A program made the position numbers and the translations under genes. This document shows positions 11,272 to 20,458 of a DNA stretch of 64,000 nucleotides, in pieces. Below the pieces are notes generated by a model that was given only the letters and a program-made list of their open reading frames with translations, searched no databases and was not told where the DNA came from. Within the stretch, counting starts at the first letter, position 1, and each line of letters starts with the position of its first letter. This DNA is from Tessaracoccus antarcticus (GTDB lineage: Bacteria > Actinomycetota > Actinomycetes > Propionibacteriales > Propionibacteriaceae). Where the stretch lies: positions 372,001-436,000 of the forward strand of contig NZ_REFW01000001.1 of the NCBI RefSeq assembly GCF_003688855.1. Reading direction: 5' to 3'.

Positions 11272-12294
11272 ATGACGCTACGACTGACCGTTGCCACCAG
11301 CCAGTGGCGCGCCCACCAACGCTCCCTCATCGCCGACGTCCCCGGTGCCGTCCCCGTGGCGAAGGGCAACGGTTACGGATTCGGCCTCGACGTCCTTGCG
11401 GTGGAGGCCTCCAAGCTCCGCACCGACGCGCTCGCCGTCGGCATCGCGCAGGAGGTGGCCACGGTGCGGGCCGCCGGCTGGAACCGCGACGTCGTGGTGC
11501 TGAACCCGTGGCGCCCCGGCGACACAGCCGCCACGGACCTGCTGGCGGACCCCCGGGTCATCACCATGGTCTCCCGTGCCTCCGACCTGGAGTCCATCCA
11601 GCACTCCCACCCCCACGCCCGGGTGCAGCTGGAGATCCAGACGTCCATGCACCGCCACGGGATGCTGGGCAGCGACCTGCCGCTGGACCTGGGGACGCTG
11701 CAGTTCGAGGGCTGGTCCATCCACCTGCCCTCCGAGGGTTCCCTCAAGGAGGCCACGGCTCTGGCCAGCATGGCCCTGTCGTGCCGTCGCGGCGCCATCT
11801 GGATGTCGCACCTGTCGGTGGCCGACTACCGGGTGCTGCGGACCAGCGTCGGCGTCCAGACGCGCATGCGCATCGGGACCCGGCTGTGGCTGGGTGCGCC
11901 GTCGGCGCTGGAGACCACGGCAACCGTCCTGGACGTCCACCGCATCAGCCGCGGCGAGCGGCTCGGCTACCACCAGACCAAGGCACCGCGGGACGGGTTC
12001 ATCGTCATTGTCAGCGGCGGCACAGCCCACGGCATCGCCCTGGCCGCGCCCGTGCCGCAACGCAGCCTGCGGCAGCGTGGCGTGACGGTGGCCGAGGGCC
12101 TCATGGCGGCGGCGGGCCGCACCCTGTCCCCGTTCACCATCGCCGGCCGCAAACGCCCCTTCGCGGAGCCCCCGCACATGCACAGCTCCATGCTGTGGAT
12201 GACGGGCGCCGAGCCGGGCGTCGAGGTGGGCGACGAAATCCCCGTCACCTGCCGTATGACCACAACCTCCTTCGACGAGGTCATCCTCACCTAG
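11272..12294 (+). CDS. Alanine racemase-like PLP protein with atypical catalytic region
   Basis: This 340-residue protein has the alanine racemase N-terminal barrel start, PVAKGNGYGFG (near residue 25), in which the Lys would bind PLP. The middle (VQLEIQTSMHRHGM) matches the family. In canonical racemases a GYADGY-like motif supplies the second catalytic base, Tyr. Here the equivalent region reads IVSGGTAHGIALAAP, with no Tyr. The usual MD/MDQ motif is also replaced by HSSMLWM. It may therefore not be a true racemase, or it may use other residues. Such proteins are recurrent neighbours of FemX in actinobacteria, so a role in supplying or sensing an amino acid for the peptidoglycan bridge is plausible. 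The start is 1 nt after the femX stop. It converges on the DUF2029 gene with a 23-bp gap. Confidence 0.75.
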   Translation: MTLRLTVATSQWRAHQRSLIADVPGAVPVAKGNGYGFGLDVLAVEASKLRTDALAVGIAQEVATVRAAGWNRDVVVLNPWRPGDTAATDLLADPRVITMVSRASDLESIQHSHPHARVQLEIQTSMHRHGMLGSDLPLDLGTLQFEGWSIHLPSEGSLKEATALASMALSCRRGAIWMSHLSVADYRVLRTSVGVQTRMRIGTRLWLGAPSALETTATVLDVHRISRGERLGYHQTKAPRDGFIVIVSGGTAHGIALAAPVPQRSLRQRGVTVAEGLMAAAGRTLSPFTIAGRKRPFAEPPHMHSSMLWMTGAEPGVEVGDEIPVTCRMTTTSFDEVILT

Positions 12295-12317
12295 GCTCCA
12301 CCCGCTGGACCGAAGGC

Positions 12318-13718
12318 TCAGGAGACGAGGTGCGGCGACTGTGTCGCCGGTACGTCTCCGCCGTCGTCGAGGCGATCCAGGTTTTCGCCGTCGACGAGGA
12401 CACCACCCAGCGGGTCGCTCCAGTCGGGCGCCCGCAGGGGGTCGTTGGTGGGACGCAGGATGTCGCGGTAGAACAGCACCACGAGCCCCGCCTCCACGAG
12501 CAGCCGCAGGCCGATGGCCAGGAAGTAGAGCCGCGGGTTCCCGGTCTTCTCCGGGGTCAGGTGGCCCGAGAGGTACCCCCAGATGGCGACGTAGTACACC
12601 ACCTGCACCACCGTGAACGCGATGTACTCGCGTCGCAGGGGCCGAGCCAGCACGAGGGCGAACAGCAGCCACAGCGCCGTCTGGGGGGAGAACGCGGCTC
12701 CCAGCATGCAGGTGACGAAGACGAAGATGCCGACGAGGGTCCCCACGCGTGGCTTCAGCCGTGTGGCGAACAGCCAGCCGATGGTGACGGACAGGACGAC
12801 AAGCAGCAGGGCAAAGCCCAAATATCCGGCGCCGCGCACGTTCCAGCCGACGAGCTGCAGCAAGAACCACAGCGAGCCGTACGACGACTCACCACCCACC
12901 TGCCCCTGGTAGTAGGCAAGTACCGGCTTCCAGTCGCGCAGCAGCAACGGCAGGTGCACGACCCCCCACGTGACCGCGGCTGGCAGGAGGAACTGGAGTA
13001 CATGCCTGCCCCGCCCCCTCAGGGCGATGCAGATGGTGACGGCGAGGATGACCACCAGCGGCATGGTGCCCGCGGCAGCGGCAAGGCCGAGGACGATGCC
13101 GCTCTCGATGACCCGGCGACGGGAGAACTGATAGAGCCCAATGGCGGTGAGGCCGATGGGGAGAAGATCCCAGTGGATGAGCCCACTGGCGAGCACCACG
13201 GGGGCGGCGGCGATGAGCATCCCGTCCCAGCTGCGGTACGTACCGCGCGACTCACGTCCCATGAGGGTCATGGAGACCACCCAGGCCAGGAAGAACACGA
13301 ACAGCAGCACAGCGTTGACCGCGAAGAACACCTGGGCACCGTCCAGTTGCACCTGCACGTCAGCGTCGGGACTGATCACGGCGCCCAACGCGCCGGCGAG
13401 TTTCACGGCCACCAGCATCAGTACCCCGAGCACCGGGGAGAACACCATGGTTTCGCCACCGAACGGCGGGTTGCCCAGCCCGAACTCCTGCCCGGTCCAC
13501 ATCAGCGGAATGTCGGAGTAGCAGAGGCGGACGAAGGCATCGACGCGGTTGGTGGCGTCAGTCTGGATGCACGGCACCTGCCGCACCGCCAGGACGGCGA
13601 ACACCGCACTGGCCACCAGGATCGTCCATGGCAGGGGGTTGAACCAGGGACCGGACGCCTTGGCGTGGCGCCCCATGGGCCCGCCGAGTCCCGGCAGCAA
13701 CGCGTTCTTCACGGGCAC
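12318..13718 (-). CDS. DUF2029/GT87-type membrane glycosyltransferase
   Basis: The 466-residue protein has about 10-12 hydrophobic helices in a GT-C-like arrangement and an acidic periplasmic-facing loop after helix 1 (CIQTDATNRVDAFVRLCYSD). It corresponds by order and type to M. tuberculosis Rv0051, which lies directly after ponA1. GT87/DUF2029 enzymes transfer mannose or related sugars from polyprenyl-phosphate donors outside the membrane. The donor and acceptor are not known here; a lipoglycan or wall polymer is likely. The GTG start at 13718 has TAGCCT (13725-13730, minus strand) 6 nt upstream, so it may also be transcribed as a leaderless message in addition to read-through from the PBP gene 23 bp upstream. 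The C-terminal ~35 residues are acidic and hydrophilic. Confidence 0.8.
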   Translation of the reverse strand: MPVKNALLPGLGGPMGRHAKASGPWFNPLPWTILVASAVFAVLAVRQVPCIQTDATNRVDAFVRLCYSDIPLMWTGQEFGLGNPPFGGETMVFSPVLGVLMLVAVKLAGALGAVISPDADVQVQLDGAQVFFAVNAVLLFVFFLAWVVSMTLMGRESRGTYRSWDGMLIAAAPVVLASGLIHWDLLPIGLTAIGLYQFSRRRVIESGIVLGLAAAAGTMPLVVILAVTICIALRGRGRHVLQFLLPAAVTWGVVHLPLLLRDWKPVLAYYQGQVGGESSYGSLWFLLQLVGWNVRGAGYLGFALLLVVLSVTIGWLFATRLKPRVGTLVGIFVFVTCMLGAAFSPQTALWLLFALVLARPLRREYIAFTVVQVVYYVAIWGYLSGHLTPEKTGNPRLYFLAIGLRLLVEAGLVVLFYRDILRPTNDPLRAPDWSDPLGGVLVDGENLDRLDDGGDVPATQSPHLVS

Positions 13719-13741
13719 AACACTAGGCTACGACGGCCCGT

Positions 13742-16039
13742 TCACCCTTGGGCGCCGGGATTGCCGCTGGCGGCCGGCGGCGGGGGCGCTGTTGCCTCCT
13801 GCGTCGGTTTCTTGGTGGGCTGCTTGGTGGGCTCGGCCGTGGGCTTCTGCGTGGTCGGCGTCGACTCAGGGGCCCTCGTGGTCTGCGTCGGCTGGGGTTC
13901 GGGGGTCGAGGGTGCCTCGGTGGTCTCCGGTGTGCTGGGCGTCGGGGTCTCGGAGGGTACCTCGGTGGGGGTCTCGCTGGGAGTCGGACTTTCCGTGGGG
14001 GTCGCCGACTCAGTGGGCGTGGCGCTCGGGGAATCGATGGGCTCGGCCGGCCGTGAGGACTCCTTCTCGGGGGACTTGGTCTCAGCCTTGCCCTCAAGCT
14101 TCTTGGGCTTGTCGAAGTCCAGCACCTCCATGCCGTCGGTGGCCTCCTGCATGAAGTCAACCCACGTCATGAGCGGGTACGAGGACCCGAAGAACGTCGA
14201 GTCCTGGGGCCGCTTGTAGTTGTCGAGGTCCTCGTTGCCGGAGTCGCCGGCCACATACATGACAGCCGTGGAGATCTGGCGTGTGTACCCGACGAACCAT
14301 GCGGAGGTGATGTCGTCGTTCACGCCGTTGGTGCCGGTCTTGCCGGCCACGGGGCGCCCCAGCGCTGACGCCTTGCGGCCGGTGCCCTCGGACACGACGC
14401 TGGTGAGCGCGTCGGTGAGGTTGGCGGCCACGTTCTGCTCGATGTTCTGCTCCGGCTTCGTGTCTGCCTCGTAGACCACCTTGCCGTCGGCGTCCTCCAC
14501 CTTGGCGACGATGTGGGCCGGCTTGTACTGACCGGAGTCGGCGAACGTGGCGTACGCGTTGGCCATGTTGACGGGGCTGACCTCCGCGGCGCCGAGCGCG
14601 ATGCGGTTGTTGGGGCTCCAGCCTGCCTCGTCGGTCACGCCGGGGGCGCCCGCGTCGTTGGCGGCCTGAATGACCTTCTGCGGACCATCGGGGATCTGCT
14701 CGGTCATGTCCACGAACGCCGTGTTGATGGATTCGGCGATGGCTCGTCGCAGCGTCACGGGGCCGTACTGGTACGAGAACTCGTTCCGGATGGTCTTGGA
14801 GTCGCCGCGCGGCGTGAAGGTGTCACCGTTGAGGACCGACTTCAGTGAGAAGCCCTCGCGCATGCCGGCCACAGCGGCAAACGCCTTGAACGTCGACGCG
14901 GCCGGCCGCTTGGTGGTGGACCAGTTGCGGGAGTTGGACACGTAGTCCGCGCCGCCGTAGAGCGCGAGGATGCCGCCGGTGGCGGTGTCCACCGATGAGA
15001 TGGCCACGTGCAGGTCCGCCGGGTTCTGGGGCTTGCGCGCATCCTCCGCGGCCTTCTTGGCGTAGTCGGCGGCGATGGTCTGGGCAGACGTCTGCATCCC
15101 CTTGTTCAGGGTGGTGGTGATCTTCAGCCCGCCACCGTTGATCTGGCCCTCGTCGAAGCCCTTCGCCGCCAGTTCGTCCTCCACCATTTTGATGAGGAAG
15201 CCCTTGGGGCCGCCGTAGCGGTTGTTCACGGGGACCTCAGGGAACACCGGAAGTGCTGCGTAGGCCTCGTCATGCTCGGCGGCGGTGATCTTGCCCGTCT
15301 CCTGGAGACCGTCGAGGACGTAGCGGTAGCGACCCAGCAGCGCCTGGAGTTTCTTCTCGCCACCCGATGGGTTGAACCCGGCAGGGTTGTTGAGGATGGC
15401 CGCCAGGGCTGCCGCCTCGGGCATGGTCAGGTCCTTGGCGTCCTTCAGGAAGAACGACTTGGCAGCCGCCTGGATGCCGTAGGCCCCGCGACCGAAGTAG
15501 ATGGTGTTGAGGTAGCCCTCGAGGATGTCCTCCTTCGGGAGTTCGCGGCCCATCTTGATGGCCAGCATCAGCTCCCGCACCTTGCGGCTGAGGGTCCGCT
15601 CGGAGTCGAGGTAGAGGATCTTGATGTACTGCTGCGTAATGGTGGAGCCGCCCTGCACCTCGCCGCCGCGGGCGATGCTCCAGGCTCCCCGGGCGATGCC
15701 GCGGATGGAAAATCCGGGATCAGTCCAGAAGGTGCGGTTCTCGGCGGCGACGACGGCGTCCTTGACCACCTGCGGCATCTCGGCATAGGCCAGTGTCACG
15801 CGGTTCTGCACTGCCAGCGACCCGAGTTGGTTGCGCCCGTCGTTGTAGAAGATGAATGTGGTGTTGGTGGTGAAGTCGCTGTTGGGGTCCGGCAGGTCCG
15901 TCGTGGAGTACACGTACAGGAATGCGCCCATCCCGGACAGGCCGAGGACGAGGAACGCGACGAGTGCTGTCAGCCCGATCCGACCCCACACCTTCCGGGC
16001 GGTCGTCCTCGTGCGCTTGCCGCGCTTTACCTCAGCCAT
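13742..16039 (-). CDS. ponA: Class A bifunctional penicillin-binding protein
   Basis: The 765-residue protein polymerises glycan strands and cross-links peptides. Order: short basic cytoplasmic tail, one TM helix (about 20-43), a GT51 glycosyltransferase domain (about 75-250) with the catalytic Glu in AAENRTFWTDPGF, GGSTITQQYIK and RKVRELMLAIKM, then a transpeptidase domain with STFK (nucleophile Ser near 380), SIN (near 435) and KTGT (near 564). The final ~115 residues are an extracytoplasmic Pro/Thr/Glu/Ser tail, probably wall-spanning. A good GAGGA site lies ahead of ATG 16039, which overlaps the DUF5318 stop by 8 nt, implying translational coupling. Gene order DUF5318-PBP-DUF2029 matches Rv0049-ponA1-Rv0051. 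The typical EDR of the GT motif is ENR here. Confidence 0.93.
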   Translation of the reverse strand: MAEVKRGKRTRTTARKVWGRIGLTALVAFLVLGLSGMGAFLYVYSTTDLPDPNSDFTTNTTFIFYNDGRNQLGSLAVQNRVTLAYAEMPQVVKDAVVAAENRTFWTDPGFSIRGIARGAWSIARGGEVQGGSTITQQYIKILYLDSERTLSRKVRELMLAIKMGRELPKEDILEGYLNTIYFGRGAYGIQAAAKSFFLKDAKDLTMPEAAALAAILNNPAGFNPSGGEKKLQALLGRYRYVLDGLQETGKITAAEHDEAYAALPVFPEVPVNNRYGGPKGFLIKMVEDELAAKGFDEGQINGGGLKITTTLNKGMQTSAQTIAADYAKKAAEDARKPQNPADLHVAISSVDTATGGILALYGGADYVSNSRNWSTTKRPAASTFKAFAAVAGMREGFSLKSVLNGDTFTPRGDSKTIRNEFSYQYGPVTLRRAIAESINTAFVDMTEQIPDGPQKVIQAANDAGAPGVTDEAGWSPNNRIALGAAEVSPVNMANAYATFADSGQYKPAHIVAKVEDADGKVVYEADTKPEQNIEQNVAANLTDALTSVVSEGTGRKASALGRPVAGKTGTNGVNDDITSAWFVGYTRQISTAVMYVAGDSGNEDLDNYKRPQDSTFFGSSYPLMTWVDFMQEATDGMEVLDFDKPKKLEGKAETKSPEKESSRPAEPIDSPSATPTESATPTESPTPSETPTEVPSETPTPSTPETTEAPSTPEPQPTQTTRAPESTPTTQKPTAEPTKQPTKKPTQEATAPPPPAASGNPGAQG

Positions 16040-16448
16040 ATATGTCCTCCACGGTCTTGCGCCGTCGAGGCGGCTTGCGTTTGTGGCCGTCCCCCAACAG
16101 GTAGGCCATGATCATGTGGTTCCAGCCGCATTCGGTGCACACCTCGACCACGCACACCTTGAATTCGCCGAACTCGTCCTGCATGTCCTCGAGTTCAACC
16201 GTCGACCTGATCCGTCCTGAATACTGCCCCAATTGGTCACCGAAGACGTAGTTCAGGTGGGACATGCGCTCGTGATCACAGATGGGGCAGGGCGTGTCGA
16301 CCTCCGTGCCGTGGTGCAGCGCGGAGCGGATGAGAATGGGTTCCGCGTCACATACGTCCGCCCTGACGGCGCGAGAAGTGCGACGCCACGACTCAAGAGT
16401 CGCACGCCGTTGGAGCGAATAATCCACCACTTCCCTACGCGACCACAT
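16032..16448 (-). CDS. DUF5318 family protein (Rv0049-like)
   Basis: This 138-residue cytoplasmic protein has two CxxC-type pairs, PCPICDHERM and VCTECGWNHMI, suggesting a small zinc-binding domain. The N-terminus (VVDYSLQRRATLES) and the central WVFGE/VFGDQLG-type block match the actinobacterial family represented by Rv0049, invariably next to ponA. Function is unknown; conservation and coupling to the PBP suggest control of PBP production or activity. The start at 16448 is chosen over an upstream in-frame ATG because family similarity begins here and TACCCT (16456-16461, minus) lies 7 nt upstream. Confidence 0.82.
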   Translation of the reverse strand: MWSRREVVDYSLQRRATLESWRRTSRAVRADVCDAEPILIRSALHHGTEVDTPCPICDHERMSHLNYVFGDQLGQYSGRIRSTVELEDMQDEFGEFKVCVVEVCTECGWNHMIMAYLLGDGHKRKPPRRRKTVEDIYG

Positions 16449-16461
16449 CACGTCAAGGGTA
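16446..16461 (-). promoter_or_regulatory. Leaderless-type -10 of the DUF5318-PBP-DUF2029 operon
   Basis: On the minus strand TACCCT is followed by 7 nt and the ATG at 16448. This could start the DUF5318-PBP transcript within the 47-bp gap after the MscS gene. Confidence 0.45.
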
Positions 16462-16495
16462 AATGGCCAGGCGAGTGCCAGGAAGTGAAGTGTTT

Positions 16496-17374
16496 CTACT
16501 GGGGGGTGGAGGGATACAGGATGGGGCCGCGGACACCGGCCTCGGCCAGGGCCTTCTGTGCGCGTTGCCGCACTTCGCGCATGACACCCCATTGCTGGTT
16601 CGGGCCCGTCTTGAGCGCAATTTTCATGACCATGGTGCCGCCCGACATGGAGTCGACACCCACCACCGACGGCTCCTCCATGAGGACGTCGGCCCACTGC
16701 GGGTCCTCCTGCATGCCGGCGACCGCCCGGCCCAGCACCGCCATCACGTTCTCCGGGTCCTCGTTGATGGCCACGGGGATGTCCACAAGGACCGCGGAGA
16801 AGCCCTGGGAGATGTTGCCGAGCGTCAGGATTTCCCCGTTGCGGATGTACCAGACGGTCCCCATGGGGTCGCGGAGCTTCGTGACCCTGAGTGAGACCTC
16901 CAGAACGGTGCCCTTCGTGTCGCCCACCGTGATGAGGTCCCCGACGCCGAACTGGTCCTCCGACAGCATGAAGATCCCGGACAGGTAGTCCTTGACCAGC
17001 GACTGGGCCCCGAAGCCGAGGGCCACACCACCGACACCGGCGGAGGCGAGCAGGGGACCCATGGGGATGCCGATGATGGACAGGACGGTCAGCAGGGTAA
17101 TGACGGCGATCACGACGTCGACGACGTTGCGCAACAGGGACCCCAGGGTGGTGACGCGTTGGCGTTGCCGTTCGATGCTGAGCCCGCTGGCCCGGGCGAT
17201 CGCCATTTTCGTGCGGGTGCCCAGGTTGGGGTCGGCGCCCGCCTGCGTCGCGGGTCCACGCGCCAGGAGCGCCTTGACGGAGCGTTTGATGAGGAACACC
17301 AGCACCACGCGCAGCACCAGGGCAAAGGCCAGGACCACGGCGAGGTAGACGAGCCGTTGGGTGAGATCGGTCAT
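16496..17374 (-). CDS. Small-conductance mechanosensitive channel, MscS family
   Basis: This 292-residue protein has an N-terminal helix, a second hydrophobic segment around residues 80-105, and the pore-lining TM3-like stretch LLASAGVGGVALGFGAQSLVKDYLSGIFM, which carries the Ala/Gly packing pattern of MscS. The beta domain follows (GDLITVGDTKGTVLEVSLRV, YIRNGEIL), then the C-terminal alpha/beta domain. It opens on membrane tension to release solutes after hypo-osmotic shock. It starts 23 nt after the M23 peptidase stop, so the two probably form an operon. Placement among wall-building genes fits a role in turgor protection. Confidence 0.9.
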   Translation of the reverse strand: MTDLTQRLVYLAVVLAFALVLRVVLVFLIKRSVKALLARGPATQAGADPNLGTRTKMAIARASGLSIERQRQRVTTLGSLLRNVVDVVIAVITLLTVLSIIGIPMGPLLASAGVGGVALGFGAQSLVKDYLSGIFMLSEDQFGVGDLITVGDTKGTVLEVSLRVTKLRDPMGTVWYIRNGEILTLGNISQGFSAVLVDIPVAINEDPENVMAVLGRAVAGMQEDPQWADVLMEEPSVVGVDSMSGGTMVMKIALKTGPNQQWGVMREVRQRAQKALAEAGVRGPILYPSTPQ

Positions 17375-17397
17375 GGAGCCATGATGCCTGCCCGGGA

Positions 17398-18804
17398 TCA
17401 GATCTGCGGAGTCGAGTCCCCCTCGGGGGGCGGCAGCACGCTCATCGTGCTGGCCGGCGGGGAATCAGCCGGGGGCGTCGTGGACGTGGCGGGTGCGGCC
17501 GGCGCGGACTCGCTCATGGTGCGCGTGACGCTGCTGTCCGTGCCGGGGCTCGACGGCGGTGGCGCGCTGGTGGTCACAGGTGCCGCGGAGCTGCTCGACG
17601 GCGGCGCAGTGGAGGGGGACGGGGCCGGGGTGCCGGTGGAGGATGGTGAGCCACTGGCCGACGGGTCCGGTGAATCGCTGGGCGTGGGTGTCGGAGAAGC
17701 GGGCAGCGTGGACGCCGATGGGGAAGGGGATGGGCTCGCCGATGCGCACGGGCTTTGCGAGGGCGTGGGTGCCTGGGAGGGCTTGACCGACGGGCTGCTG
17801 CACGGCTTGGGCGACCCGGTCACGCTGGGCGAGGCACTGGGACTCGGGCTGGTCGACGCCGAGGGCGAGGGCGAAGCGGAAAGTGACGGCGCCCCGCTCG
17901 GACTCGGGGAGTTTGACGGGCTCGGTGAGGGGGACGCTGTCCGGGTGGGTGACACCGGCAGCGTGGAGGACGGCGTGCCCGGCCTCGTCGAGCCGGACAT
18001 GACTGCCTGGCCCGTGCCCATGCCCTGGGTGTCCACCACGACGGCGCTGCCGTTCAGCCATGGCTCGGGGTTGGTGAACTGGCCGTCGGCGATGACCTCG
18101 AAGTGCAGGTGGCACCCCGTGGAGAAGCCGGTGGTGCCCACCCGGCCCACCCCCTGGTGTGTTTCCACCTTCTGACCCACGCTGACGCCGATGGCCGAAA
18201 GGTGGTTGTAGGTGGTCATGACCCGGTGTCCGGCCATGGTGCCATGGTCGATTTTGACCTGGATGCCATTGCCTCCGGCCCACCCTGTGCGCACCACCGT
18301 GCCGGGCGCAGCCGCACCGACGGGGGTACCGCACGGGGCGGCGAGGTCCAGGCCCGAGTGAAGTTTCCAGATGTGGCGGACGGGATGGAACCGCATGCCG
18401 AACCGTGACGTCTTGCGCCCCTGGATGGGCATCGACAGGAGCGCCCCCGAGGTCTGCTTCGTCACGGAGGGAATGGCGATGGTGGGGACACTGGACGGTG
18501 TGATCAGCACCTTCGTGTCCTCGCCCGGGGCCTCCTCCGGCGGCTGGCTGGTGGCATACCCGGATGCAGCCGTGGAGGAGAAGATGCCCGGTAGGTCGTC
18601 GCTGACAGGGGCGCGGACATGACGGGAGAGACTCGGCAGGTCGGGCAGCGTCGTGGTGAGAACGCGGGGGGCGGCGGCGTGGGCTGCCGGTGCCACGGGT
18701 ACCGCCGCGAGATCGCCCGGCTGGCTGCCGATGGACAGGACCAGGCCGACGGTGAGCACGGAAGACACGGCCGCCACCAGCGACTTGATGCCCTGCACTC
18801 GCAT
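17398..18804 (-). CDS. Secreted M23 (LytM) peptidoglycan endopeptidase with Ser/Pro-rich tail
   Basis: The 468-residue protein has a Sec signal peptide (basic start MRVQGIK, hydrophobic core, AHAAA-type cleavage near residue 38). The M23 domain (about 130-250) shows the zinc motif HSGLDLAAPCGTPVG and the catalytic/zinc HLHFEV. It is expected to cut peptidoglycan cross-bridges outside the cell. The last ~200 residues are a Ser/Pro/Thr low-complexity region with SPSPS repeats, probably a wall-spanning, possibly glycosylated tail. ATG 18804 follows GGGGGAG. The nucleotide sequence of the tail (17398-18000) is internally repetitive, so length variation between strains is likely. It is divergent from the CCA-adding enzyme by 173 bp. 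Confidence 0.9.
   Translation of the reverse strand: MRVQGIKSLVAAVSSVLTVGLVLSIGSQPGDLAAVPVAPAAHAAAPRVLTTTLPDLPSLSRHVRAPVSDDLPGIFSSTAASGYATSQPPEEAPGEDTKVLITPSSVPTIAIPSVTKQTSGALLSMPIQGRKTSRFGMRFHPVRHIWKLHSGLDLAAPCGTPVGAAAPGTVVRTGWAGGNGIQVKIDHGTMAGHRVMTTYNHLSAIGVSVGQKVETHQGVGRVGTTGFSTGCHLHFEVIADGQFTNPEPWLNGSAVVVDTQGMGTGQAVMSGSTRPGTPSSTLPVSPTRTASPSPSPSNSPSPSGAPSLSASPSPSASTSPSPSASPSVTGSPKPCSSPSVKPSQAPTPSQSPCASASPSPSPSASTLPASPTPTPSDSPDPSASGSPSSTGTPAPSPSTAPPSSSSAAPVTTSAPPPSSPGTDSSVTRTMSESAPAAPATSTTPPADSPPASTMSVLPPPEGDSTPQI
17410..18000 (-). repeat. Ser/Pro-coding low-complexity repeats
   Basis: Degenerate short repeats encode runs of S-P, S-A-S-P and T-P in the tail of the M23 protein. They are coding, not a CRISPR or a transposon end. 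Confidence 0.7.
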
Positions 18805-18963
18805 GAGACTCCCCCGAGCCGTGTTCCTCGGCCGATCGTTGCCGCGTAGGGCACCATCGAAGCACACATCACCCGTAGTCCGCCATAGGTCAGGGCAGAT
18901 TGGTGCACCCCGGGCGGCGTGTCGTGCAGAACCCGTGAACGCTTCGTCCCCAGAGGATGGGCG

Positions 18964-18980
18964 TAGGATGAGCGCCCATG
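18964..18980 (+). promoter_or_regulatory. Leaderless-type -10 of pcnA
   Basis: TAGGAT (18964-18969) lies 8 nt before the ATG at 18978; no Shine-Dalgarno is evident. Confidence 0.45.
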
Positions 18981-20420
18981 CCAAGCCTCACCCAAGCCCA
19001 GAGCAATGCCGTGGAGCAGTTGCTCCGCATCTCGGGCATCATCGACCACTTGGGACACCTGTTCGAGGACGCGGGGCACCGCCTGTACCTGGTGGGCGGT
19101 TCGGTGCGCGACGCACTCCTCGGCGGCCTCGGACGCGACCTGGACTTCACCACCTCCGCCCAGCCAGACCTGACGCATGAGCTCCTGAAGCGCTTCACCC
19201 CCTCCACGTGGGACATCGGCCGCGACTTCGGCACCATCGGCGCCCTCAAGCGTGACGGCCGCGACGAATGGCAGATCGAGATCACCACGTTCCGCGCCGA
19301 CATCTACCGCAGCGAGTCCCGCAAGCCCGTCGTGGCGTTCGGGGACACACTGGAGGGCGACCTCATCCGCCGGGACTTCACCGTGAACGCCATGGCCGTG
19401 GACGTCCTCACGAAACAGTTCGTGGATCCCTACGACGGACTGCGGGACCTGTCGGAGGGCGTCCTGAGGACCCCTGCCGCACCCGAGACGTCGTTCTCCG
19501 ACGACCCACTGCGCATGATGCGCGCCGCCCGCTTCGCGTCCCGCCTCGGGTTCGAGGTGGCGCCGGAGGTGGTGGCCGCCATGACCGACATGGCGGAACG
19601 CATCACCATTGTCTCGGCTGAACGGATCCAGGCGGAGCTGTCCGGCCTGCTGCTGACCGACTCCCCCCGCGCCGGTCTGGACCTGCTGGTGCGCACCGGC
19701 ATCGCCGAGTACGTGCTGCCGGAGTTGCCGGCGCTGCAACTGGAACTGGACGAGCACCACCGGCACAAGGACGTCTACGAGCACTCCCTGACGGTGCTGG
19801 AGCAGTCCATCGATCTGGAGAAGGCCCGCGGCCACGCCCCGGACCTCGTGGGGCGCCTGGCGGCACTGCTGCACGACATCGGGAAACCCGACACCCGCCG
19901 CTTCGAGGGCTCCAAGGTGACGTTCCACCACCACGACATCGTGGGCGCCAAACAGGTGAAGCGGCGGCTGCGGGCGCTGAACTACCCCAACGTGGTCATC
20001 AAGTCGGTGGCGAAGCTGGTGGAACTGCATCTGCGCTTCCACGGGTACGGCGAAGGGCAGTGGAGCGACGCGGCGGTCCGCCGCTACGTCCGCGACGCCG
20101 GCGACGAGCTCGAGCGGCTGCACATCCTCACGCGCTCCGACTGCACCACCCGCAACAGGGACAAGGCCACCCGACTGCGCCGCAACTACGAAGAGCTGGA
20201 GTGGCGGATCGACGAGTTGGCCAAGGCCGAGGAGCTCGATTCGCTGCGCCCGGACCTGGACGGCACCGAGATCATGGCGATCCTGGGGATCCCTCCGGGC
20301 CGTGAGGTGGGTGAGGCGTACCGCTTCCTGCTGGAACATCGTACGGAGAACGGCCCCTGCGACAGGGCGGAGGCCGAGGCGCTCCTGCTGGACTGGTGGG
20401 GCTCGCGGCAGGAGGCGTGA
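18978..20420 (+). CDS. pcnA: CCA tRNA nucleotidyltransferase
   Basis: This 480-residue protein adds or repairs the 3' CCA end of tRNAs. The class II nucleotidyltransferase head is clear: LVGGSVRDALLG and RDLDF near residues 37-56 with the metal-binding D-x-D, followed by RRDFTVNAMA and DDPLRMMRAARF. An HD-type phosphohydrolase domain follows (LAALLHDIGKPDTRRF near residue 285, plus FHHHD), as in the actinobacterial PcnA subgroup. The length is typical. Orthologous order in mycobacteria is Rv3907c region pcnA, then Rv3909 and Rv3910 (murJ); the same neighbours follow here without a MutT gene between them. Confidence 0.92.
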   Translation: MPSLTQAQSNAVEQLLRISGIIDHLGHLFEDAGHRLYLVGGSVRDALLGGLGRDLDFTTSAQPDLTHELLKRFTPSTWDIGRDFGTIGALKRDGRDEWQIEITTFRADIYRSESRKPVVAFGDTLEGDLIRRDFTVNAMAVDVLTKQFVDPYDGLRDLSEGVLRTPAAPETSFSDDPLRMMRAARFASRLGFEVAPEVVAAMTDMAERITIVSAERIQAELSGLLLTDSPRAGLDLLVRTGIAEYVLPELPALQLELDEHHRHKDVYEHSLTVLEQSIDLEKARGHAPDLVGRLAALLHDIGKPDTRRFEGSKVTFHHHDIVGAKQVKRRLRALNYPNVVIKSVAKLVELHLRFHGYGEGQWSDAAVRRYVRDAGDELERLHILTRSDCTTRNRDKATRLRRNYEELEWRIDELAKAEELDSLRPDLDGTEIMAILGIPPGREVGEAYRFLLEHRTENGPCDRAEAEALLLDWWGSRQEA

Positions 20421-20443
20421 CCCCGCCGGAGATGATGGACGTC

Positions 20444-20458
20444 TACGATGGAGCGGTG
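20444..20458 (+). promoter_or_regulatory. Leaderless-type -10 of DUF6049 gene
   Basis: TACGAT (20444-20449) is 6 nt upstream of the GTG at 20456. This spacing favours that start over the ATGs at 20432/20435. Confidence 0.45.

Noticed and set aside
11304-14219. 971-codon plus-strand open frame
   Set aside because: It lies out of frame over the racemase-like gene and antisense to DUF2029 and PBP genes; composition is Arg/Pro/His-rich shadow typical of high GC.
17410-18000. Short repeats that could suggest a CRISPR array
   Set aside because: They encode Ser/Pro repeats in frame with the M23 protein; there are no regular spacers.
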